A stretch of DNA of 64,000 nucleotides from Allodiplogaster sudhausi (GCA_945643635.1 CALZFC010000004.1:1055001-1119000), one strand, 5' to 3'; positions 36,073 to 49,559 are shown, counted from the stretch's first letter. A program made the numbers and translations. The notes: generated by a model not told the origin, from the sequence alone.

Positions 36073-38864
36073 GGACATTGGTCCAGTTTCAAAATTGCAC
36101 GAGTTATTAGGAGGAGCAAGAGAGAGAGAGAGATAGAGAGCGAGAAATAGATAGAGACTTGATGAATAAATTGTGAGAAAAATTAAGTGAGAGCGTGAGA
36201 GGGAATGCTTGCTGTTATAGAATTCAGGGGCTATCTAATATTTCATTTATACATAGACTTCTAAAAAAACAAAGCACAAAGTCAGGGAGACAGGGAGAGT
36301 GAGAGAGGGAGAGCAAATATTTGCTTTTATATAATTCACGTGATATCGAACTATTAATTTTGAAGTATACGAAAAAAATTAAGCACAAAATTTCATTCAA
36401 TTTCGAAATACTTATCGAGTGGACTACGGTAGCCTAAAATAGAGGATCTGGATGGCTGAGAAACGAATGCGTCCGTGCCGATGGAGATCGTTCTTTACCT
36501 CTATTTCAATAGGCGCACTGACATATCGCAGATCTCCTGGCTCTTAGGAGGCCAAAGAACAAGAGAACAATGAAAAACAGTCTTGAAAATTAACAAATTG
36601 TTTCAAATTGTTGTAGTTCTTCATTGCTTTTTTCTCCTTTGCACGAGGCGTAACTACATGTGTTACACATTATACCTCAATTCTACTTATTGTTAGACGC
36701 ATCATGATATTTCTCATCACGTTTATTTCTATTACCTTTCTCTTACGATTAGTCGTCAATTTAAATTAAAGAAATACATCTGTATAATTACTGTTTGTTC
36801 TCGCCTATCGGCCAATGTGCGCTGGCGGAATCAGTGGATGCCGTGGATAAGCGGCCGACGAAGAGTAGGATTAAGCATAACTTATCCCGGTACCCAAGCC
36901 GGTCTCCCGGGAGCTGCCTCGATGGAGTGCAGAAAATACATTTTAAAAAGGTATAGTATGTACATGACTAACTAAGCAAAATTTTATGATACTCCTCTAA
37001 AGTCCTTTTAGTAATGTTTCCGTAAGAAACAGGAATATACTGATGAATGATACATTCGCAAAACATTAAGACACTGAATCCGACAGATTACATCGACGAA
37101 ACGGCAACGTAGCGACTTGCGCTCTTTTACGTAACTGCTTTTCTTCAAAACCGCCATTTCTCATTCACCGGGCAAGTTGCTGGCTGAACATTTCATTTGT
37201 TTATTTTTCATACATTGTGTAGCAAGCTGTACCACTCAGAATAGGTTAAGTATTGTTGAAACGAATAAAGAAACAAGATCGATCCAGCTCTGGAGGCTCT
37301 TCATTTCTCTCTGTCTTGTCTCCCTCTCTCAGTGAAGCATTGACAAGAAAAGTAAAGAACATCTTGCAAGAACCTCACTGCATTGTGAAAGGTATGGCTC
37401 TATTGGTACACAGAGTTAATTTCATAGATTCATTGGCAATCTCTCCCTCTCCCTTACTATCTTCCTCTCTTAGAGTAGTTAATCTATTCGTTCAATTTAT
37501 CTAATTTCTTATTTTTTTCCTCGTTATGGAGACAATTTCCTATCAGGTTTATGGCTATTCCATTTCTTATTTACTCGTCGATTTATATCCATCTCCAAAA
37601 TACAACTGTGTATAACTACTGTTTATTTCCGCTAATCGGGTCAATTGAATGTCGCGGACATTTATCACACATGGACCGGGCTAGCCAAGCCGGTTTCTCG
37701 GGGAGCAGCGACAAAAATATATTTTAAAAAAGGTCGGGAAAATGAAGAACCATCCGAAATTCTTATGATAAAGCCGTTACAGTTAAGTGATCTTGAAACA
37801 TTATAGCATTTTTTTTATAAACGGCTGCCGCTGTTTTACTTTATTGATAACATTGAAATCAGCGAGTATTTGGCAGAACAATTCAGTTGTTTATTTCCAT
37901 ATCTTGCTTACCATTAGTTCAGAAAATGTTAAGTGTTGCTGACAAGGAAATGAGTAAACAAACTAAATCGATTCATCTCTCTTTCTCTATCTCTCTCTCT
38001 CAATTGTTATTGAAAAAGGACCGAAGATAGCGAGACTCACTGAGTGATACTACAAAGTTTGAATTGCAAATAAATTCTACTGAATACATGTGTTTTTAAA
38101 TAGTCTTAAAAATTCACAGCATTTCTTACGTCGCACAAGTCGAAAAGACACATATTAGTAATATTGTTGCATTATTGCGCATCCACAGCGCCGGCATCAG
38201 GGAATCAAGAATGCAGCACAGTTTTTATGATCCGAACAGATCAAAACCACCATGCAATACCCCCAAATGAAAAGTAGAGAGGGAGAATGAAGATTACGAG
38301 GAAATTTGTAAACGAATTACAGAGGAGTGAGGTTGAGCACGAGCTAGTCCACATCTACTTGAAGGTGGTAGAGAGCTTTTATTTCTAAACTACCATTTAT
38401 TATCCATGTTTCTAACTTGGTATGCACAAATTGCTTTCCATATGAGTGAGTGGTCATTAGTCTTCAAATTATTGCAATAACAACTTGATGAAGGGTCAAA
38501 GAACTCGTATGGAAGCCAGAATAGTTGACCATACGTGCATCATTCTCATTCTTCGTAAATTATCTCGCTCCTGTTAGGTTGTCTGTTCTCTGACCAACAT
38601 AAAAAAGTTAAAATCCTTACAGTAAGTGCCGTAAAAATATATAATTCTAAACGAATGAAGTCAGAAAAGTCGAAAAGGCATAACCATCTGAACAGAAAAC
38701 TGACGGCCGCAACTCTGTTACCTTGCTGGTTAACATTAAAATCACCGTTGTTCACTCTTTAAACTATGTTGAAGTTTTCAGTTGTTTATTTGCAAATCTT
38801 ACTTAGCTTAGAAGATGTTAAGTTTTGTACCGAGGTAGGGGTTAAAATTACAAGGAGACTTGTT
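35036..38864 (+). repeat. Composite modular repeat
   Basis: Landmarks: ACCACCGTGCAATGAAAG 35407; GAAACCACCGTAGTTCCC 35891; GGATCTGGATGGCTGAG 36447; module with GGCCAATGTGCGCTGGCG 36812; TTCTCATTCACCGGGC 37160; GATCCGAACAGATCAAAACC 38230; AAAATCACCGTTGTTCACTC 38737. CT-core-GA hairpin at 36030-36160. Copies here are more diverged than those at 29-32 kb. Confidence 0.7.
36030..36160. repeat. CT-core-GA hairpin
   Basis: (CT)n, core GGACATTGGTCCAGTTTC and TTGCACGAGTTATTAGGAGG, (GA)n. The same core subtype occurs at 50102. Confidence 0.8.
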
Positions 38865-40947
38865 ATCCGCTCATGAGTGAAGTTGATCGAGATTTTATTT
38901 ATAAACTACCACTTCTGGAACCGCGTTCGAAGTAAGTGTTGATTGTTTAGGGACTTGGTTTGCACAAATTGTTTTCCACAAAGGCGATCATTAGGCAGCT
39001 TTTTGAGGAACTTAAAAAAAAACAAGTTGATACTGCTAATTATACTGGGTTTGGGTCCCCAGGCAAAAACAGGCAAGCGCCAAATTGGAAACCGTCATCG
39101 GTGATCACACACCGGCAGGCCCAGCCTTGATTCCGGTTTCTACTGCTAATTAGTGCAGACAATAACAACTTGATGAAGGGAGAAAAGAAATCGAGCCAGA
39201 ATATCCGGTCTTACATAATTCGCATCATTCGTAAATTATTAAACTAGCTCGTGTTAGGTTCCCTGTTCTCTCACGTAGGCGAAAAAGGTTTAACCAATCT
39301 TTGCCGTGCTGTTGTCGTAAAATGCGATAAAGGGATTTAATATTCATAGATAATTGATTAGCTAATTATAAATACTACCAGGAGCGTTCGCAGTAGCGAA
39401 AAAGAGACGACTGCTGCTCTTTTACTTTGCTGGTTAACTTTGAAACCACCGTTGTTCATTCACCCGGCTAGTTGCTGGCTGAACATTTTAATTATTTATT
39501 TACATATCATGCATGGTGTAGCAAAGCTTCGCCGCTCAGAATATGTTAAGTGCTTTTGAAACGAGTGAGATCGATCGAACTCTCGAGGCTCTCTCTCTTT
39601 CTCTCTCTCTCTCCCTCTCTCTCTCTCCCTTTCTCTCTCTCTCCTGAATTTCTCTCACAATCAGGATCTAGTTCAATTCCAGAATGGCACGAGTCAGAGA
39701 GAGGAGTGAGAGAAAAAGAGAGAGAGAGAGAATTGTTACTTTTAAAGAGTTCAGGGGATATCTAATGGGATTCTTTAAAAAAAATCCGGGGACAGGGAGA
39801 GTGAGAGAGAGAGAGCGAATTTTTTTTTTTAAATGTAATTCACATGATGTCGAATAATTAATGTTGTAGAATTCGAAAAAAATAAAGCACACAATTCATT
39901 CAATTTCAAAATAATCGTCGTACGGACTACGGTGGCCAAGTGAAGAGGATCTGGGTGGCTGAGAAACGAGTGCGTCCGTGCCGATGGAGATCGTTCTTTA
40001 CCCCTCTTCCAATGGGAGCACTGGCATGGTCTTGAATCTCTTTGACCATGGCCGTAGATTCTGCACGATTAAAAAAACATTAAAAAAGATAATTAATAGA
40101 AACTCAAAATTATTTCAAATAGTTATAGTTCCGCATTTTTTCTCTAATATAGACGACTCGTAACTGCTTGTACATGCCATTAGTAGAGAGAGATGGAGTT
40201 CAATCGATCTCACTCGTTTCAACAACACTTAACATATTCTGAACGGCAAAGCATTGCTGATATGTAAATAAATTATTGAACTGTTCAGCCAACAACTCAC
40301 CCGGTGAATGAGCAACGGCGGTTTCAAAGTTAACAGGCAAAGTAAAAAAGCGGCAGTCGTCTCGCTTTCGTTTGGTGAACACGTTGGTATTTATCGAATC
40401 AATAACCTATGAATATTATATCCCTTTATCGCATTTTACGACAACAGCACGACAAAGATTGTTAAGACTTTTTTTGTGTACGTGAGAGAACAGGGAACCT
40501 AAAACGAGCGAATTAATTGACGACGGATGCGAATTATGTATGACCGGATATTCTGGCTCGATTTCATTTGTCGCTTCATCAAGTTGTTATTGTCTACACT
40601 AATTAACGGTAGAAACAAACGAAGGGAACAAAGTCAGCCGGAATCAAGGCTGGGCCTGCCGGTGGTCACCAGTGACTGTTTCCAATTTGGCGCTTTCCCA
40701 GCTTTCCCTGGTGAGCCAACCCCAGTATAATCATTGTTTTTTTTTGTTCCCCAAATAGCAGCCTAATGATTATATTTGTAGAAAACAATATCTACTAACC
40801 ATGTCACCCCTAAAACCATCAACTTTTCCACTTACTTCGAACGCGGTTCCAGAAATGGTTGTTTAGGAATGAAAGCTGACTCCGAGTTCATTGACGAGTG
40901 AACATTCAAACAGATGGATCTGCTCGCTCAACTTCGCTCATGAGCGG
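38865..40947. repeat. Large palindrome of modular repeat, arms ~730-750 bases
   Basis: 38865-39590 (+) and 40947-40195 (-) are inverted copies separated by about 600 bases. Matching pairs include GAGCCAGAATATCCGG (39195) with CCGGATATTCTGGCTC (40542) and TTGAAACCACCGTTGTTC (39440) with its complement (about 40318). Both arms share a ~95-base insertion with GCCAAATTGG and GGCAGGCCCAGCCTTGATTC. The spacer holds a CT-core-GA hairpin (39585-39732) and a GGATCTGGGTGGCTGAG module (39947). Confidence 0.8.
39585..39732. repeat. CT-core-GA hairpin
   Basis: (CT)n, core GGATCTAGTTCAATTCCAGA and TGGCACGAGTCAGAGAG, (GA)n. Located in the spacer of the large palindrome. Confidence 0.85.
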
Positions 40948-41390
40948 TTAAAGGAGGCGAAAACTCAAAATTTTCGCTATTAGGATGATTCTGTGAATGT
41001 GTCTGGATTGAGCTTGCGAATGCATCAGCAAAAAGTCAATTTTCTAAACTAAAAGTTAAAGGAGTATTTTCCATCTGAAATGTGTTGCCTGAACCTAAAG
41101 GAATAATTAGTGTGTTGCACAGAACTTTAAATTTAGCAGTTGTCGCCAACTAAATTTCGGTCTAAAACGCTTGTCGTAGCAGATTAGACTAGCGAGGGGT
41201 GAAATATGGTTAAATTGGCCGTGAAATGTATGCCGACACATGCACAATTCACTACCGGACGCAAACCGGGAAATTAAAATTGTCCTAGAAAATGTTTGCT
41301 TTACGAGAGCAAGTATCTTGGCAAATTGCCATTGCTCATAAAAGATCAGGCATTTCGTGTTAGGAGCTAACGACTTTCAACCTCCTTTAA
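40948..41390. mobile_element. TTAA-flanked element with AGGAGG termini, copy 3
   Basis: 443 bases between TTAA at 40948-40951 and 41387-41390, with ends AGGAGGCG and ACCTCCT. The interior differs from the copies at 3884 and 6092, so it is a related subfamily. The homologous module at 54990-55015 reads ACTTGTTAACCGTTCATGAG without an insertion, an empty site that confirms the TTAA target duplication. Confidence 0.85.
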
Positions 41391-42530
41391 CAAGATTCTT
41401 CGTAATTATAGTGCTTATCTCAGATCCTATTGTACGGTGGTGGTATTAATACGTTCGGAGAACATACATCATTCTCTTCTCAAACCGTGCGTTGTTCGTC
41501 GGTCTCTTGCAATGTTAAGAAAATAATTGTAAACTATTTGAAACAATTTATTCAGTTTTATGTTTTACACAGAATACTGATATCATTTGGGAGAGAGAGA
41601 CGAGGCAGAGAGCGAATAGGGTGAGGTAGAGAGTTTGAGAGAGAGAGAAGAGAGGGAGAAAAGAGAGAGCGAAAGATAGAGAGAGAGAGCGAGAGAGAGC
41701 GAGAGAAAGAGAGAGAATGAGAGAGAGACAGAACAATGGATTGAGAGGATAACCGAGCTGCGTTGCACTAATCCAAACGATGAAACATATGAAATAACCC
41801 CCTCATGAAGGAATAGCGTCATCCCCATTTTTTGTGAATTTATAGTCTATTTGTAGCCCAAGAAAACCACCGGCAGTCTAAAAATGATAGAGCAAACAAG
41901 TTTTTCGTCTTGCCGGTTGAATAACTACAAATTATGGTCTCGTTTAATTTGCATGACTAAAGCTTAATTGAAAAATGCAATAATAAAAGTAGTAACTAAG
42001 ATCGCTGTTCAAGGAGAATGAAAGGAAGTTTATATTCTCTCTTGTCTGTTCGGTAGAATGTAAATGGAAGGCAGGATTAACCATATACTACTTTGCAAAG
42101 AGAATGGAAGAAGAGAATATTGAGAGGCATATTATTAACAATAAGTTCTGATAATATGAGAGAAAAAATAAGATGCAATCCGAAAAGGGTTGATTGGTGG
42201 AGATAAGTAAATAAACCCGCAACGGTCGTGTTGAAATCGCACGATTAACTGTTTTTGGCTTATCAAGTAAATGTGCTAGTGAAATAAATGCACGGGCACT
42301 CAATTCGAACCGTCGAAAGGATGTAGAGACAATAAATATACACATAATTCTGAGATCGAAGAAAAAAAAATGAAAAAAATCCAGCTATTTTAGTCTCTTT
42401 TTTGTTTTTGTTTTCTATTTATTTACTGAGATAAATTTAAAGAGCTTTCTCTGGTGTTCAAACGGAAGTAAAAATTGGGACGGACTTGTTTTATCTGCTT
42501 CGTTCAGAAACAGGAAACGAAGATTGGATA
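41391..42530 (-). repeat. Inverted modular repeat and block P copy 3
   Basis: 41391-41560 continues the minus-oriented module interrupted by the TTAA element. A (GA)n tract follows (41580-41735). 42510-41930 matches block P on the minus strand (for example GATTTGCAAAGTAATAT becomes its complement near 42095). Confidence 0.75.
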
Positions 42531-42684
42531 TGAATTACTCTGCAGAGCTCGAGGGAGGGAGAAAGGGAGAGAAAGACAGAAATAGAGAGAGGCAAAGAGG
42601 CAGAGAGGAAGAGATGTATAGAGAGGGAAAGAGAGAGAGTGGGAAAGATCGAGAGAGCGAGAACAATCCTTGGCGTTTCGAATC

Positions 42685-43250
42685 AGTTCATATCCTGTAT
42701 GACTCATTGTCAGATGAACAGTTTGTTTGACCACTGAAGATAAGAGCACTTTGTGCAGAAAGCGAATAAAATACGGAGGATTAAAGGATTAAAGTAGCAG
42801 TGGAAAGGTGAAGGTAATAGAGGATGAAATAAATGGCACCATTAAGCGTGGAGCGAAAGGAGGAAAAAAGTGAGAGAACGAAAATGATTGATAGAGAACG
42901 GAATGAATATGATGAGTTTTTGTCTGCAAATATGTGAGAGCAGTAAAGAATAATTGGGTGTAATAATGAATATTTGAAAGTATGTAATAAAGAATAAGAG
43001 AGAAAAGTAGAGCATAATAGATAATAATGGAGAGAACTATGAGAAGAAGGAGTGATAGTATTTGTATTTGTTTATTACTCAATATTAACAAGACAACACC
43101 TCTCGTATTTCCCTTGTTTTCTCTCTCTCTCTCAACACCATCCTATTCAAAGAAAACCTATCACTCCATTCTCTCTTATTCTCTCACACCATCTCTCTCC
43201 ATATCTCTCTCACTCTTCCTCCGTCTCTCTAATCCGACACTCCCTCCCAC
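42685..43250. other. Low-copy stretch, no gene recognised
   Basis: AT-rich sequence between (GA)n (42545-42665) and (CT)n-rich DNA from 43120. Open frames are low-complexity. Nothing else seen. Confidence 0.4.
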
Positions 43251-43689
43251 CGAGATTGGTTTTCCGCTCAGGTAGGATGTATTTAGTGTTGTTGAAGCTA
43301 GTAAACAAACAATAGCTATTCAACTCTCGAAGCTCTCTCTCTCTCTCTCCCTCTTTCTGGATTGCTATGGAAAAAAGCACAGGAGATAACTAAACGCTCA
43401 GAGTCAGGAATATTGAAATTGAGTTTACTTTCTCGTGTTCTTTTAAAACTATTGAATCAATACATTAGACCATCGGCGTGAGAGAAGCGACGAAACGGAA
43501 GAGAAGCGACCATCGCTCTTTTACTTTCTTGGCTAACTTTGAAACCACCGTTGCTTATTCAATAGGCTAGTTGAACATTTCTGTTGTTTATTCATCTTTC
43601 TTAATTTAGAACACGCTGTACCGCTCAGAACTTGTTCGATGTAATGGAAACGAGTGAAGAAATAAAATTCAAAGGCTTGTCGGCTATTT

Positions 43690-43840
43690 ATCTCTTTCTC
43701 TCTTTCTATTTCTTCCTTTCTCTCTCTTTCTTTGTTTGCTCTCTTTCTCACTCTCTCTTTCTCTCTGGACCTAGGTTAGTTTCAGAATGGCACAAGTCAT
43801 AGGGAGGAGAGGGAGAGAGAGAGAGAGAGAGAAGGAAAGA
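43690..43840. repeat. CT-core-GA hairpin
   Basis: (CT)n, core GGACCTAGGTTAGTTTCAGA and TGGCACAAGTCATAGGGAGG, (GA)n. Confidence 0.85.
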
Positions 43841-45264
43841 GGCAGTGATCAAGAAAGGATGGGAGGAAATGATTGATAGTCTTTAATATTTTTCTGCTTT
43901 TACGTATATACGCAAACCGAAGTTGGAAGTGGTAGAATTAGCGATAACTTAAAAAAAAATAATTAAAAAAGCGCTTTTCAAAAAGTCCGTTTGTTTATTT
44001 TTGAATAATGAAATTAATTTCAAAATATTTATATCGAATGTTTGTTTTTAATCTAATTCAACAAAAATTGCGACACCATTTCCCATTTAAAAAAATAGAG
44101 GATCAGGGTGATGGGGAAACACATGTGTCTATTTTTATTACAGCACTTTAAGTAAGAAAAAAAACCCTCTTTTTGCCTGACACAATTGCGAGACAGCATG
44201 AATGATTTAGATTGACGCGACTTAAATAGCCAGGAAAATTCAAATAGACTGTGTACTACTTTAACACCGACCTCTCATATCGGATCATTGGCATGGAAGA
44301 TTCTAGTAGATCAATCGCCCAAGTTGTCGCAGTTTTAAATAGTAAAAAAATTCACACCTTTTTTTACACAATTCCGAAATATACATATGTAAGTTAAAAA
44401 ATCAATTACAGCTTATATGATCCGAACATATTAATTCCACCGTGCAACAATCGCCCAATGAAAGAAATGAGGGAGGAGGAAGATTTCGTGGAAACTTGGA
44501 AACGAATTACGAGTGAGGTTGAGGGCGAACGCGTCCACATTTGTTTGAAGGAAGAGATCATAGTAGTTATACATATATTGTTGTAAAATGCAGCAAAAGA
44601 ATATGACACCAACAATTGAATCAATTAATTAGACCATGATCGGCATCCCACAATCGCAACGGAAGAGAAGCGACCATCGCTCTTTTACTTTCTTGGCTAA
44701 CTTTGAAACCACCGTTGCTCATTCAATGGGCTAGTTGAACATTTCTTTTGTTTATTTAACTTTCTTAATTTAGAACAAGCTGTACCGCTTAGAACTTGTT
44801 CGATTTAATGGAAACGAGTGAAGAAATTCATTTTGTAGCAAGCTGTGCAGCTTAGAATATGCAAATTGTTGCTAAAACGAGTAAACAAACGAGATCGATC
44901 CAACACTCGCGGTGTTCTTTATATCTCGCACTCGATCTCTCTCTCTCTCACTCTTTCTCTCTCTCTGTTTTACTGTTAAAAATAGAAACGAGCGAGACGA
45001 GACGAGAGTGGGAATAAAAATACATATGTATCCAAGCAAAATTTGATGATACGATGTGACAAAATCCTTTATTTCGGAAACATTTAATTCAATAAATATG
45101 AGTAAGAGCTTTCGAGAAAATTAAAACAACGGGTTAGTTGCCAGCTGAACATTTCAATAGTTTATTTATGATACAGAGTGTGGCAAGCATTACTGCTCAG
45201 AATATGTTCCGTTGTTGAAACAAGTAAACAAACAAGATCGATCTAACTCTCGAGGTTCTTCACA

Positions 45265-45410
45265 TCTCTCTCTTTCTCTCTCTCTCTCTCTCACGTTCTT
45301 TCCTTCGGGATCTAGTTCATTTTCAGAATGGCACGAGTCAATGTTAGGAGAAAGAAAGAGACTTAATGGAGAGAGCGTGAGAAAAAAAGAAAGGGAGAGA
45401 GAGAAAATAT
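45265..45410. repeat. CT-core-GA hairpin
   Basis: (CT)n, core GGATCTAGTTCATTTTCAGA and TGGCACGAGTCAATGTTAGG, then an interrupted (GA)n. Confidence 0.85.
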
Positions 45411-46019
45411 TTCAAGGATATCGAATATTTACTTTTAAACATACATTGGATTCTAAAACAAATTTACGCATAAAGTCCGGGAGACAGTGAGAGAGATAGG
45501 CAGCGAATATTTACATCTATATAATTCACTTGATATCGAATAATTCATTTTGTAGAATTCGGATAAAAATTAAAAACTAAATTTCATTCAATTTCAAAAT
45601 CCTCGTCGTACGGACTACGGTAGCCTAGAGAAAAGGATCTGGGTGGCTGAGAAACGAGTGCGTCCGTGCCGATGGAGACCGCTCTTTTCCTCTCTTCCAA
45701 TGGGAGCACTTGCATGGGCTTGAATCTCGCAGGTCTCCATGACCCTGGCCGTCGTCCATGTAAACTCGCGTTGCACGATTTAAAAAAAGAAAAACTATAA
45801 CTTTTTGAAACACAATGAATTATTTAAAATTGTTATAGTTCTTCATTGTTTTTTTTCTGATTTAAACCAGACGTAAGTGCATGCACATATGTTGTATAAA
45901 TTACAGAATCAAGCCAGTATCATGGAATAAAGAATGCAGTTCAATTTATATGGTCCGAACTTATTAAGACCACCGTACTACACGTAGATGAAAATGAGAG
46001 CTAGAAGCTGAAAAAAGCG

Positions 46020-46110
46020 ATTGTCAACAGAGTTGTAAACTTGACTAATGAGGCCCGATCCCAAGAAAAGTCTGGCCGGTCCCCGTAGGGACCCCGGTTA
46101 GATCCGAAAG
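46020..46110. mobile_element. hAT-like remnant
   Basis: CAGAGTTGTAAACTTGAC followed by GC-rich GGCCGGTCCCCGTAGGG. The homologous position at 50735-50815 reads CAGAGGTGTAAACTGGAC and GGCCGGCCCGCGGGCCCGG. The style of the subterminal repeats matches the hAT-like element at 17142. Ends are incomplete. Confidence 0.4.
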
Positions 46111-47444
46111 GCAGAAATTCTCAGCAAATTGATGGCAAACCGTTAACATTAAATTTCAGGAAGTTTTAGAAATTGCTTTATACACCAACTAAATATTGTA
46201 ATGGGTACATCAAATCATCTAATTTCAGTCAAAATTTAGCTATGAAATCGCTGCAAATCTTTCATTTTTCCGTAAATATATCCGTTTTATCCATAATTGA
46301 GTTAAATACTATTTATTCTATTTCTCTTAATTTCATGTTACGAGGATCTAGCACAATGGAAAAACGCCGGCACCAGCCAAGACCCGATTACTCCGGGAGC
46401 ATCGTCGATGGAAAGGATCAAAACATCACGAGAAATAAATAACCATCCGAAATTTGATGATAGTATGTGTTAAAATCCTTGCAGTAATGTGACAGTATTA
46501 TGAGTTAAATGAATCTTCTATTACTCGCAACTCACCAAATATGAATAACTGCACGAGTCACGAATATTCAAATAGATTACTTGCTCCTTTAACACAGATC
46601 ATGGGCTCTCCTAACTAATCGTTGACATGGGCGAATCCAATAGATGAATCGCCTAGAAGATCGCAGTCGTTACAGCAAAGTTTGCATTGCAAACTCGCGT
46701 CAACAGAACAAACAAAGTTTTAAATAGTTAAAAAGAAACTTCACAGCTTCTTCTACATTGCCGAGTCGGAAATACACATATTATTTGAATTATTTTCCGA
46801 CAGTTCAATGCCAAAATCTATGAGTTAAAAATGCATTTCAGCTTATTTGATCCGAACATATTAATACCATAGTGTAACACTCGCCAAATGAAAGTAGAAA
46901 TAGAGAGGATTGATAAAGATTAAGACGAAACTGTAAAAGAAATAGGACTGAGGTTGATAACTCGTCCACATCTATTTAAAGTTTAGAAATAGAAAAGTAT
47001 TTAAAAGTATACTCTTGGACGAATTCATTGAGAGATTTTATTTAATAATTTTCATTAAAGCGTGTCGGAATAAGTGGAGAAGTCGATTGTTTTGAACTTT
47101 TGTCAAAAAATCACTAACCAGGGCCATATTCTAATCGATTTGTTCATTAATCATTTCTTAATAAATTAATTCGTAAATTGAACAGACCAAAATCACGTAG
47201 TTGTATTTTTCTGCAATTTTCCTTTGCTTAAAAATATAAATTTGCGAGTTTCTGTTTCATTTGATAGCTTTGACTAGAAGTCTTGATTCTAAACTACGAC
47301 CACAAATATGTACTGCTAACGATGAATTTGTTTCAAAAATATAAAGCGAGAGGCTCTAACATTTCTGCTCTTGCTTTTTCTTGCATATTGGCAGCCAATC
47401 CTCATCGTTGACCGCGGTCAGGTTAAGAATTCCGTAGCAACGAG

Positions 47445-47660
47445 AGCGAGAGAGAGGAATAGAGAGGAATAGAGAGAGAGAGAGAGCGAGAGAGAGGGAG
47501 AGAGATAGAGCGAGAGAGCGAGAGAGAGAGAGTGAGAGAGAGAGCGTATGAAAACGAGAGTGAAGGAAAGAGTGAACAAAGTTGTTCACTCTTTCCTTCA
47601 CTCTCGTGGGTCTGGTTCAGAATGGCGGAGGAATTATGAGGGAGCATCCGAAAGAGAGGA
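47445..47660. repeat. (GA)n tract with a perfect 25-base palindrome
   Basis: After (GA)n (47445-47540), 47555-47579 and 47582-47606 are perfect inverted complements separated by 2 bases (left arm begins CGAGAGTGAAGGAAAGAGTG). A diverged hairpin core (GGTCTGGTTCAGAATGGCGG) and more GA-rich sequence follow. Confidence 0.9.
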
Positions 47661-49249
47661 AGGAAGCGAGAGAAAAAAAGGGAGTAAATATTCATTTTTA
47701 TCGAATTCGAAGAAATTACTACACCAATTTTTTATTCAAAAAATCGTCGCCAACCTCCATTTACATATTCGATTACATAAATATGACACTTTTACTGTAT
47801 TTCAGCTAATTGTAAGCATAAAGAGTATTTTGTTTCATTTGTTCAATTTCCTGTCCTCATAAAATGCGGTCAAACTTTCTTATATTCGTCAATAGTTAAT
47901 TGTTAGTCGCTTAAGTTTATTAACGTTGGGACTAGACGTGCTGAAAAACGCCCGCAGCTTCCATTTCGTTACTTTACTTTATTGGTTGACTGCGAAGCCA
48001 CCGTTGTTCATTCTTCGAGCTAGTTCTTGGCAAACATTTCAGTCAATTCAGTGTTTTAAATATCTGCCTTCTTTTAATATCTTTCTGAGTATTTATTCTA
48101 TAATGCAAGATGTCCCGATGAGAAGATGTTGTGAGATTAAAACGAGTAAACAAACAATGTCTTTCTTTTTTGTCACTGACTCTCTCAATCTCTATCGCTC
48201 TCTCTCTCTCTATCTCTCCCTCGCTCTCTCTTTCTCTCTCTCTGCGACCAAGCGAGATCATATCTCTTTTACTCGTCGATTTATATCTCAAAAATACACC
48301 AGTTTACTTTATTCTTGCTCTTCTCATCAATGCCACGAGGAAAATAAAGTATGAACAGGAAGCTCGGAAAAAAGCAGAAAAACGAGCGAGACGCACCAAG
48401 AGAGTGAGTTATGAAAGAGATAAAGCGAAGAGAAAGCGAGAGAGAATTTTAAAATTTAGAAGCAGTTATGCATTGTGAAATGCATAATTGAGTAGATTGC
48501 CAGAGAATGTGAAAATAAGACTGAAGGAAATGGACGGCAAAGTTGTTTGAAAAAGAGAGTGAAGCGATCGAAAATCCGTTTACTAATTAAATTCGTACTA
48601 TAATATTCGAGGTATAGTATATGTGTTTTATCGAATTTGTATAGAAATGAAAAATTCCCTGACGATGTCACTCGTCACTGCTACTTTTGCATTGCAAACT
48701 CATGTTCAACAGAATAAATATTGTTTCAAGTAGTATAAAAAGAATTCGCAGTTTTTTTACGTTGCCCGAGTAGGAAATACATATATTATTTAAATTTTGC
48801 ATTATTTCTAAAAAATACTTTGTTAGAAATCTGGGCCCTGGGACGATCAACAAGTGGAGAATGCATTACTCTTTATATGGATCGAACAAATTAATACCAC
48901 CGTGATCATGAGGGAAACTTGAAAACGAATTATGAGTGGGGTTCAGCACAATCTAGTCCAAATCTACTTGATGATTAGGAATAAAAAGTAGTGAAAAAAC
49001 AAAGAACATAGCGAGACGAAAAACATTTCGGGAAAAAAGCACCGAAGATAGCGAAACGCACAGAGTGAGATATGAAAAAACAGAAAAAATTCGGAATCAC
49101 TTCCCTGCATGGTGTTCCCATATCCGTTTCATTCTCTCTCTAGCTCTCACTATCTCTCTGCTCTCTCTCTTCTTCTCTCTTTCTAGCTAGAAGGGGGATA
49201 GGGAGAAAAACGAAAGTAAAGGAATGGGCGATAGAGAGGGTGAGAGGGG

Positions 49250-49284
49250 GGGAGCGAGAGCGATAGAGAGAGAAAGAGAGAGAA

Positions 49285-49330
<46 letters not shown>
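49250..49330. repeat. (GA)n microsatellite
   Basis: Nearly pure GA from about 49260 to 49328 with a few interruptions. A (CT)-rich stretch lies shortly upstream (49130-49185), giving another possible stem. Confidence 0.85.
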
Positions 49331-49559
49331 GTAATGCAGAGACATTAAAAGTACAGAAACTTTTAGAAGTAGTTCGTTGCAATGTAATATTGATTGATTA
49401 ATTTCACGATTCAGTTTCTCATGATCCACATTGAATATTGACTCTCGTATCGGATCAGGGACATGGTCGAATTTCGCAAATCTCCCTGATGACCACGCAT
49501 TGCATCAAATAGTTTTGAACTGTTTTCTTTACTTTGTTCACTATGTCGGCACTATGTCT

